Below, piece by piece: positions 11,567 through 22,500 of a DNA stretch of 64,000 nt. Origin of the DNA: Haematobia irritans (taxonomy: Eukaryota; Arthropoda; Insecta; Diptera; Muscidae); the NCBI RefSeq assembly GCF_050003625.1, contig NC_134399.1, forward strand, positions 220,156,975 to 220,220,974. The letters are read 5' to 3'. Positions within the stretch are counted from its first letter, which is position 1; each line of letters opens with the position of its first letter. Both the position numbers and the translations under genes were made by a program. The notes beneath the pieces were generated by a model. It saw nothing but the letters and a program-made list of their open reading frames with translations. It was not told where the DNA came from and made no database searches.

Positions 11567-12877
11567 ATTGTAATGGTTATTATAGTACGCGATCGATAAC
11601 TTCTTATCTAGAAATTGTTCGCGTGGAAGCGTAATATTGAAACACACGCTTTTTTCGACTAAAACATTCTTGAAATTCAATAAAATCGTGTTTTCGACTA
11701 TGGCTTTTACAAAATCGAGATTTTTTCCCGCATGAACTTGTCTGTTTTTTCCGAATTTGTAAAAGACTATTAGCAAATAAGTTTGTTAAAGAGTTTCTCA
11801 AAATATTACAATATTTGGTCTAAACTATTGTACCATAAGTCTGATATCAGCTCAAAAATGTCTCCACAAAAGGTACTAATTCATTCGAGGGGGTACTGAC
11901 CAGGATACTGACCAGGGCGAAAAAGTATTGAAAAAAGTACTATAGTACTGCATTTTCCATCCCTGGTCTGAAAACATGTGTATGATTAAAATAGAGAGCG
12001 TTATTAAACTCTTAACATCCCAGGTGTCACTAAAATTGTAAATGAATTCAACTCGTATGCGTTTTATGTCCGTGGGCGGGATTATTTTCGTGGGCGTATT
12101 TTTCCGAAATTCGACTCATGCGTGAGTCACGACAATTTCGTTTCACATGCACACCTCGAATAGTGCGGATTAAAAGTTCGTTAGCTAACGTAGCATTAAC
12201 GGAACAACATGAAAATGGGGATTAGTTTTCCCAGTTCGATTTTTAATTTTTTTTATGAAAATAATAATAATTTTTTAATTAAAAATATAAAAAATTTCAA
12301 TTAATTTTTTTAATTGAAAAAGTTTTCTGCCCATATGCAAAACAATTTATTGACAGTTTATCGAATGAATTTATATGGTAAAAGTAGGCTTGACGTTTTC
12401 TTTAACTTTTTGGTATATGGGGGTTCAACTTCAATCAACTTTTTAAGTGGAAATATTTTGGAGATATTTTTTTTATGAAACTCCTTTAGGCTTTAACTAA
12501 ATATATATGGCAGCTTTATCTATATCTGAACCGGTTTTCAATGATAGACTTATAATTTAATTCAAAGACGATCGGTTTTAGACTGGTCCTACTTGGCGTT
12601 ACATACAAATGCAAAAACTTTTTTATCATGTACCACAGCGGTGGACTATTTCTAACTGCTTTCAGTTTAGGAAATTTTTACTGAATTAAGTAAATTTTAT
12701 TATTTTAAACAAAAATTGGACTTAATGTAAAATGGCTAAACTAATTGCATCGCTAATAGAATAGTGTTTATGGTTACAATTATGTAATAACCCACCTTAA
12801 TGTATTTAAAGAAATGTTTATTAAAAATAAAATACTCCATACCCTAAATCTGTTTTTTTTTCCTCCACTATTTTCAG
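11567..12877. other. Non-coding flank upstream of gene 1
   Basis: No element was fully delimited after about 12230. A GC-richer patch at about 12040-12180 (GTGGGCGGGATTATTTTCGTGGGCG) lies within the composite region. The end of the interval is a long pyrimidine tract leading into a splice-acceptor-like site at 12877. Confidence 0.4.
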
Positions 12878-13347
12878 AAAGCCTACCCTTCATTAGCACA
12901 CAATTACACATGGGTATTACTGATTAAAAGAGGTTCCACTGAGTTACTGAAAAATCCCCCAAAATAATGACTGGAAGAATTGAATATTGACTGGTGTTTA
13001 ATCGAACTATTGCTAGTGCTTGCCACCATTGGGTGGCTCATTGGCTTACTCGTCACAATCAATGTATGGGTTTCTTCGTAAAAAAAAACATTCTTGAAAT
13101 TATTTTCAAAAGTTCACCAGAAACACGGAGCAGAGACGATGACCACAACCATCCCCATAAGAATAAAAAGAACGACACCGGAAAGAATTATCTAATGGTG
13201 GAATCGTACAATGTATGACCAAGTGCACGAACTGCATGGATGATAAATAAGCAGAGAAAATGAAGACCACAAAATGTTTTAAATAGAAGCCCTCCATAGT
13301 GAACAGAGTTTCATCATTTCGCCAGAAAACTCTGGACCCTGACTGTG
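12878..13347 (+). other. Candidate exon upstream of gene 1 (leader or separate gene)
   Basis: A strong acceptor precedes it (TTTTTTTTTCCTCC…ATTTTCAG, ending 12877) and a strong donor follows (GTG|GTAAGT at 13348). Downstream, GTAG at 13437-13440 gives a 93-nt intron before the gene 1 start exon, so it could be a gene 1 5' leader exon. Composition is less AT-rich than the neighbouring repeats. Frame 0 from the acceptor stays open for 29 codons. Another frame (12971-13081) encodes a very hydrophobic stretch, IELLLVLATIGWLIGLLVTI. A TATA-like TTTAAATA at about 13279 offers an alternative promoter within it. None of these peptides is recognised. Confidence 0.35.
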
Positions 13348-13462
13348 GTAAGTGTGTGTAAGTTAAGCGGATATTGAACCCTACTTGTCTGCCAATTAAT
13401 TTTCGGCTTATTCTACGTGGAAAACAAATGCATTTTGTAGGATATAACAACGACTAAGCATA

Positions 13463-13555
13463 ATGAGACTTTCACTAAGATCCATGGTAGCCCACAAATG
13501 GCTGGTTTATATGACACTCCTTGTTTGGATAATTGCAACTTTGATGCCATTAAAG
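13463..13555 (+). CDS. Gene 1 exon 1 (signal peptide)
   Basis: 31 codons, ending CCATTAAAG before the donor GTATAG (phase 0). It encodes a basic N-terminus and a long hydrophobic core. A second in-frame Met at codon 8 is possible, but the first is bounded by an upstream in-frame stop. Confidence 0.8.
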
Positions 13556-16500
13556 GTATAGAATTTTCGAAGGTAAGAGTGGACGTTCCAATGGTATCCA
13601 TTAAAACGGTGGTCCATACCGCCCGTGCTTTTTTGATTTTAGATAGATGCGGGATGTGTCTGCTCTGAAAAGGGTGACGACTTCTGTGCGGGCTGTACCG
13701 AACGGAAATTTGTGAGACCTAAACATAGGCGTACGGATGATAAGCCACCACTTGATGTTGAACCTATTGGTGATAAATGCTATTGTACCAAGAAACTGAT
13801 TGAGCCTGCTGTAGTTCCGAAAGCATTGAAAGTAAGTTCTATAGGTTAATATTTTTAATTTTTCACTAGACTTTATTGGAAAGGGTTTGTGATTGGTAGT
13901 GAAAGTCAAACGATAATTAAGATCCATAGGGGGGTTTTACAAAATTGTTTGTATGTAGGAAGAATTCATTATGAAACTAACATTGATCCATTTTTAATGG
14001 AAACGCCGCACATTGGGGTTTTTGATACCAAAAATGGGAATTAATTGTAAAATGAAATTTAGGAGAACCGAAAAAATTTTTATAGTCGGTAAAAGTACAC
14101 AAAATTCCACATCACTAGCGCAAAAATTGTGTCTGTGACAAGTACCCTTGTGCCACTATATATGTTTGAAGTTGGAGTTATTTTACGTTTTCCTTGCGTG
14201 CGATATAAATGTAAGTTATTGGTGTCTTAAAAATTAGTTTTGAGTGTTTTCTAAAGCGATAATTAAAAAAATAATAATGGAACCTTCATCCTCAGGTTAA
14301 TAAGATTATTTTTGTGTTTTTTGTTGTTATATGTGACTTGTGTTATTATTTGAAATTTAGTTTCGCTCGTAAGTCTTTAAATTAGAGGATTTCGAGAAAT
14401 ATGTCGACAACTAGTTGTGAATAAAGCCAAATTAAGTAAACAAGTTTATTTTTTCTAAAACAATAAACTCTTTTGAAAGCATAGATGAAAAAGTTGTCTG
14501 CACTTTTTTGCACATTTTGAAATTAAATGGAAATACATTTTTCAACCCCTGGTACTATATGTCCCCAATTGTGCACAAATATTTATTACTTGGAGCAGAA
14601 ATAATTAACCACGCTTTACTTCCAATTGGACAGTTGTCGGAAGAAGCGCAAGAAGCTCGAAACAAAGATTTTAAAAATTGTAGAGAGCATTTTTTGAAGA
14701 GATATTTAAAAGACTGTTAATTAACATACTTCGGATCCAGTTATATCAGAAATGAGAAATTAAAGGAGAAGAAATCCCACAATTTGCCTATGGAAGCAAT
14801 TCAAATGTTGATATTTGAGTCAAATCTTGATGGTGATCAAAATGCCAGTGTTGATGATAATGATACATATAGTAATTTTACTGACGATGATGATTGTGAT
14901 GATGATGATAATAATTGTTAAGAATCAGATCAAAAAGCAGATATTCATTCTCTCTTTTTTTTTTGTTGCAAATTAACTAATGGAAAACAAATAAAATGTG
15001 GACTCAAAAATATTTAAAATTTGATTGGTTTTATGTCTTTTAGTGAATTTGGCCGAAAAAAAGTTAAAACTATAAACAGGGAAAGCTACTTCGAATTAAT
15101 TCCCGCTTTTGACATCAAAAACCCCACTGTGCGCCGTTTTGACACTTTGGTATTTTTTAGTACACTAATAGAAAAAATTACGTTCCATAGTCGTGAACAG
15201 ACGGTTGCAAAATGAAACGGAAACGTTCACAAAAAATCAAAACGGAATGTTCACAATTTCGTCCACGGGCGTTCACGATTTCATGAACGGCATTCGTTTT
15301 TCTTTGGCCATGAAATGTCTTAAAATAATCGTTAGACGTTATTATGGCAACTCCCTCGGTGGTGCAATGTGCTAAGGCGACTGTTAACGCGTATGGTGCA
15401 GAAAACACAGGTTCGAGTCACGGTAGCGGAAATCTTTTTTTAATTCTGTTTATAAATTCGTAACCATAACGTTTTCAGATCGTGAACGCTGGTTGTTATT
15501 TCGACAACGCATGGTGTCATTTTATCATTGTCAGATTGACACCTGACTGTACTCCGTTCGACATCGACAAGTGTGTTGATTCACTTTCATGAACGCATCG
15601 TTTTGAAAGGAGCACGCCGTGCATGATTTTTTCTATGAGTGTATTGGAGAGTAAAATGACCCATGTACAAAAGTCCAAAGTATTGAGATCCGGAGGTTTT
15701 GGTGGACATTGTGTGGTAGAAATGAAGTGAGGAACCTCTTATTTAAGCCATTCTTAATTGACACGTTCTGATTGCGATGGTGTCTGCTCAGGACATCAAT
15801 AGTCTTTAGATCGATGAATACGAGCGGAGAGGACCATCGGACGTTACGGCGGCTAACACCAATAACATCGGCGGCGCTTGAGTTCAGGTTGGCAATCTAA
15901 TGTGTACATTTTCAGCTGATATCTTTGTCAAGTAAACCTGCTTAATTTGGAATGACTTCGGAGCAAACCAAATTCGGTCACTTCCGTGCAAACGAAGCAA
16001 CTCCTTGGCTCTTTCCAGTCTAACATCTCAATGTTAGACTGTTTCATGTCTCACCACGAAAATCAATCAAATGTACATGAAAATGTACTGAAAACCGAAC
16101 CTTTTTACTATGGTGATATATCAATTTACTCTGGTGAAAAATACTCACCTCTATTTACAAATGGTAGGAAAAGTTTCGATCTTGAACTAGAGGTGTACAC
16201 GTGACACGAAATTTTCGTGGTTCACGTTTGAGTTCTCGCGTGCAATCTAATGTGTACATCCTTTGTCAAGTAAACTCACTAAACTTGGAATGGCTTCGGA
16301 GAAAACCCAATTTCACTCATTACCCTGCAAGCGAAGCAACTCCTTGACTCTTTTCAGTCTTACATTTTTGTGCATCGAGCTTTTGCACTTTTTAGAACTT
16401 CAATGCTCATTTTTCAATCTGTGTTGCCGAGGAATTCGATCACATTTGGGCTTTACTTTTTGCAAAATTTCTGGTGTTTTTGCCGTTTTTTTCGTCCACT

Positions 16501-19500
16501 TTTTGAAACCCAAGGTTATGTTAGATGATAACATGTTGGCTGATAAGTCCCCGGTCTGACACATAGATGGCGTCGCTAGTATTAAATGCATAATATTTTT
16601 ATATAATACCGACCTTCAAATGATTCGTGTCAAAATTTGACTGCTGTAAGTCAATTAGTTTGTGAGATAGAGCGTGAAGCAACTTTTGTTATTGTGAAAA
16701 AAATGGAAAAAAAGGAATTTCGTGTTTTGATAAAATACTGTTTTCTGAAGGGAACAAATACGGTGGAAGCCACAAGTCATTGAGAACGATGGCAAAAATT
16801 CATGAATTGGGCTTCGAATTGCTTCCCCACCCACCGTATTCTCCAGATCTGGCCCCCAGCGACTTTATCTTATTCTCAGACCTCAAAAGGATGCTCGCAG
16901 GGAAAAAATTTGGCTGCAATGAAGAGGTGATCGCCGAAACTGAGGCCTATTTTGAGGCAAAACCGAAGGAGTACTACCAAAATGGTATCAAAAAATTGGA
17001 AGGTCGTTATAATCGTTGTATCGCTCTTGAAGGGAACACTATGTTGAATAATAAAAACGAATTCTGACAAAGAAATGTGTTTTTCTTTGTTAGACAGGGG
17101 ACTTATCTGCCAACCTGTTAGTGGCAGCCCGTTATTTCAGGCTAACTTAGACTATTCAGTACATTGTGATACCACAGCGGTGAACTTATCTTATTAGCAC
17201 TGAGTGTTGCCCGATTCTATGTTAAGCTCAATGACAAGGGACTTCCTGTTTAGAGCCGAGTTCGAACGGTGTTCCACATTGCTGTGAAACCACTTAGAGA
17301 AGCTTTGAAACACTCAGAAATGTCACCAGCATTACTGAGGTGGGATAATCCATCGCTGAAAACTACGTTTCGACCTTGCATGCGGGCATGCTAACAATTG
17401 CACCACGGTGGTTCTAACCTATGCAACACTGCCAGTATCACGATCACGAGCAATTCTAAAGATTTAATCACATTTAAATGCTGGACAGCTCTATCGACAG
17501 CCACATATGGTAGTCCAATCAAATATGAATCAATCACGCTTGAATACCAAACTTTGACACTCTGAAAGGTGGACACCTCCCAAATGCGGACATTTGTCCG
17601 GGTACGTTTTCTATATTAACACATTAAAATTAATCTTTCATAACTGGACACCTTCGAAATGTGGACACAATTTAGACGACCATAGGTGTTGACCACTTAG
17701 AGGTTTCGCTGTAACTTTATTGCGGAAATCGAAATGCTTTGGTCAACTTGCAAGCAATAAAATGAATTGTCACTGTCAGACGAGAAAAAATATTTTGAAA
17801 CTTGTTTGAGATACGGTATGCTTGAGAATATTGAATTACAATCGCAAGATGGTTTCGACCATAGACCAATTAAAAATAGAGACCATAGACCAAGGAAGGT
17901 ATAGACATCTCAAGTGAATTCACAGCGCTGTAGTTTGTCTGCACACTGTAGATGGCTCTTTTTCGTCTGCAATTGAGTGTTTCTTTAATTTGGCTTTAAT
18001 TTGTTTTCTTTCCTTTGTTCTCTCGTTGAAACACCAAATATTGTGAAAGTTTATAAAATACTATTCATCCACATCTTTTTTGTAATGCAAATTTACTAAT
18101 TTATACGGTTATTCTCGTTTTCCAAAAAGAAATTGAGTCACTTGACTGCGCAATTGAGTGGAATGACTGCGCACCATTGACAATTCACCATGGTTTTGTT
18201 TATTTGCAGTGCGCAGTCATTCCACTCAATTGCGCAGTCAAGTGACTCAATTTCTTTTTTTGAAAACGGGAATTTGCATTACAAAAAAGGTGTGGATATA
18301 TAGAATTTTATATGCTTTTACAATGTTTGGTGTTTCATCAAGAAAACAAATTGAAGACAAATTAAAAAATCACTCAATTGCAGACGAAAAAGAGCCATCT
18401 ACTGTATGAAGACAAACTACAGGGCTGTGAATTCACTTTCGTTGTCTATTCTTGGTCTATGGTTTCGACTACCATATATCAGATTTTCATGAACAATGCC
18501 ATCTATCCAATAAATTTGTTGTTTATTTCTTCCGAACTATATTATTTGCTCATATATCCTCTACGCTTACAGTTTATCTCTTGGCAATGTTGCAGAGAAG
18601 TACTTTCCCCATACACCCTCACAAAAAATTGCTTCTGTAACATATACTCCCAAACATATTTTGCTTCAAGCATATACATTTTTGGGTATTGCCCAAACAT
18701 TTATATGTTTGATCTCTTCCAATAGATAATATGTTTGAAAGCATATTGGTCTAAACAATATATGTTTGGGTCGTCTAAGTTCCAAACATTTTGTATTTTT
18801 GCATCCAAATTCAATAATGTTGTCTGCCAAAAAACAAGACAACCATATAATATGTTTGGAAGCATTTTGCACCCAAAAATATTATATGCTTAAAAAAATT
18901 CTCCCAAACAATATTGTGCTCAAAATTTTATTTATTTATTTATATATTTACAACCATAATGAATTATGAAAATAAACAGGTAATATAGGTGCTAACAACA
19001 TAGGTTTTCGACCTGAATGCTCAAAATTTTGTTTCTGCCGAATTGTATATTCCCCGACATCTTTCTCACTTCCACGAGATTTTTTAGTTCTTAGCACCTT
19101 TTTCTGTAATACAAACATTGTAGAAGAACAAACATTGTAGAAGAAATATAAAACATTGTAGAAGAAAAAAAATTATGATTTTTTTTATTTTAATTTTACC
19201 TTTTGCCGGACGGGGATTCGAACAGCGGACCACACAGTTTGTAAGGATCAAAGAAGTAGCTGATCAATTGCCCAAGGAAAAATAAAATGTTAATTTTGTT
19301 ATAACAAGCAATAACCACCAACTTAATTCAATATCGCTCCCTGTTAAATAGCGCTCCAAGCTACTAAACACATATATGTTTATAGGCTATTTCTAAATTA
19401 ATATATGTTTGCATTCAAGCATATTATATTTACAAACATTTTATGTCCCAAACATAATATGTTCTAACATATTAACATATATGTCCCAAACATGTTATGC

Positions 19501-22500
19501 TAGTTTATGAACATTATATGCTTGCACTCAAAAATATTGTGTTTAAAAATTTGTGTTCCAAACATATAATGTTTATAGCCAAACATATGAAAAACAGTCT
19601 TTTTCATCCGTGTAGGAAATATCCTTGCGAAAGTAACGAATATTTTCATTTAAAAGTAATGCTAACTGAATTACATCCAAGATTATTTAGTAATGAGAGT
19701 GTTTGCTTGGTAATAATGGGTACTCATATGAAATTTAGCTCAGATGCCATTAACAGTAAAAAAAAAGAAATACATCGAAATGTAAAGCTCGCGAAATTTA
19801 AATTGAAAATCTAAATGTTACCTTACTTTTTGCCCACAGTACTAGAAATGTTTTGCAAAACACTAAATTCAACAATCACAATTTGGTATTTCGTCCATGG
19901 ACACACTCGATTCATCTTTTGCAATACAACTTGCTTCGAATGTAAAATAATGATGTCACGTTTTGCAGATATTAGCTGTAATGGTTAATGTATGAGTACC
20001 AATTCAAAAGATCATATTTTTTATGTAAAAATATTTAGAATTGTTTTAAATTAAAAAAAAAAAAAACGTGAAAGTAATCTAAATTTCAGAATTAATTACA
20101 GTGTGGCTGATATGTGTTGCAACCAAGGCTCTTATTATGTTTAAACCGCTCGCTGACAACTAACATATCTATGGCCAGTTTCTCATTCTCCGATTAATAC
20201 ACAGAAAAAAAATTTCACGAAAATTTTTCCAATTAAAATTTTAATTGAGTTTTAAAAAATATTCAATTAAAATTTTAATTGATTCAAAAAATTTTTTAAT
20301 TGGTACAAAAATCAATCACAAAAATTAATAGTATCAATTAATTTTTTAATTGGAACAATTAATTTTTTAATTGACCTTCAATTAATTTTTTAATTGATAC
20401 TATCATTTCTGTGATTGAAGACATTTCAATTAAAAAATTAATTGGATCAATTAATTTCGTGATTGAAACAGAAAAAAAAAATTTTGTGTGTACTTAGCCG
20501 GAGGATAGACCAGCGATTAGTAATAATATTATATGGAATCAGAAGTTCTATCGACCGTTTCCAAAGATTATGTCTTTACTTTAAAAATTTTGGTATTGAT
20601 TCCGAGCCAAAGACGCGGAATATGCAAGTAGGGATACTTTTAAGACACGATTCTCTTTTAAATTTGGGTTTTGTGTATTTGCTTCTAGGAAGCAAATTTT
20701 AATTTTTGGCTTTTTCAGCTTTGTTTCTTCATATGCTATCAAAGTCTTTTAAAAACGAGTTAACAACAACTTTATTTTCCAAATTAAGACTCGACTTCCA
20801 GTAAAAAGTATGTTATGTTTCAAGTAAAAAACGTCTTTAAAATAAAGTGTTGAAAAACATGTCCTATATTTGAACGATTTTTCCTTTGTAGTCAAGATGC
20901 AAAAAGGCAACAAATTTAAAGACAAGTTCATTAAATTTAAAGAATTTTTCCGAATTATTAAAGTCAAGTTGACCTTAGCCAAAACATTTTTTCTTTCATG
21001 TTATGATACCCATTTTTAAGTGAAATCACCTTATAATTACAACTTCATTGAAAAGTTTATCGACTTTTGGACAAAGAAAAAATTTATACTAGAGAAATAC
21101 GTCTTCTATGCTAAGCAAAATTTGCATTCGTATTTTAAAGACATGAAATCTTTAACCTCACGACAATATTTTTTTCAGTGTTAAAGCCCTCCAGCATTTA
21201 AATTTGAATAACTCCTTTGTTTCTCGTACCATTCCGAGTTGCCGTGGAAATTGAAGATCAGATATGATTGAAATTCACATATACGGACTAAAGCTATTAA
21301 ACACTGTAAAAATAATATCGTGAGACTAAAGATTTCATGTCTTTTAATTTTGAATGCGAATTTCTCTTAACATAGAAGACACATTTCCCTGATATAAAGT
21401 TTTTTCATTGTCCCAAAGTCGATAAACTTTTCAATGAAGTCGTTTTGCCCTTACAGTTAAGTTGACTTAAAATTGGGTATCCTAACATAAAAGAAAAATT
21501 CGTTTTACTAAGGTCAACTTGGCTTTAGCATTTCTGATAAAATCTTCAAAATTAATGAAATCATCTTTAAATTTGTTGATTTTTGCATCTTGACTACAAA
21601 GCCAAAAAAAAAGTTTAAAAATAGGAGATATTATTTTACACTTTATTTTAAAGATGTTTTTTACTTGATACCTAGCATAATTTCTACTTGAAGTCGTGTC
21701 TATGAAAATGTAAGTTTTTGATAGAACAAAGCTGAATAAATTAAGATTTGTTTCCTAGAATCAAATATGCAAAACTCAAATTTTAAAGAGAATTAAGATA
21801 CAATTCTCCTTAATTCAAATTTCCGCTTTTTTGGCTCGGAATTATTATTGTAAAGACAAAATCTTTGAAACAGAGCATACAGTGAAGTTTCAAATGTGCA
21901 AGACCTCACCGATACACAAAAATAGTCAAACTGGAAAGAGTCTTGGAGTTACATCGCTTGCACGAAAGTGGACGGATTTGGTTTTCTCCGATGAGAAAAC
22001 ATTCCAAACATTTCGATTAACCACAGGATCTCGAGCGCCGACGATTGTAATTCACTGTCCGATCGTATTCATGAACCGTGGTATTAAAATTCCGCCGCAG
22101 ACCATGAGCATACCAAAAGTACTCAGCACCATCGCCCCAGCACACCACTACTACCCAGCAAACAAATTTGGAAGTTGTTGCAAAGGCACAACTTTAAACG
22201 CACTTCCAAAATGTTCTCCCAAAGATATTCTCTATTTCAACTATACAGGCAGTCCTTTTAATTAAATTTCTTTAATCCGCTTCTTTTCATATTTTTAATG
22301 GCCAATTTTAACATTTTTTGTTTCACATCGGTTAAAAGCAGAGTAAGAATTAATAAAATGGTACAAATTATTAAAATGTTGTCGAAAAAATGCTAAATCC
22401 ATTCTAGAAAAATTGCATCTTTTAAAAAATATTTCAGGCCAAACGTTTCAGACAAGTGTTAGAATGCATTAAAAATCATGAAAAATTATATAAATTATTT

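Larger units (their letters stand above)
9445..12230. mobile_element. Composite region bounded by CCATTTTCATGT inverted termini
   Basis: The left edge (GGCCATTTTCATGTAGCTCCGTTA, about 9458) is matched in inverse by the right edge near 12225 (complement of CCCCATTTTCATGTTGTTCCG). The interior holds family E (9575), a short TTAGG array, a minisatellite-bearing hAT-type MITE with an embedded SINE, and unassigned sequence. It may be one old TIR element bloated by insertions. A third, solitary copy of this terminus is at about 56632. Confidence 0.4.

Noticed and set aside
12994..13218. 74-aa protein MFNRTIASACHH…
   Set aside because: No evidence for translation; overlaps the candidate exon in another frame. 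Its His/Asp/Asn-rich part resembles gene 2 only in composition.
21831..22265. 144-aa single protein
   Set aside because: The open frame crosses the end of a family A MITE, a transposase fragment and the start of a family E MITE, so it is a chance fusion.
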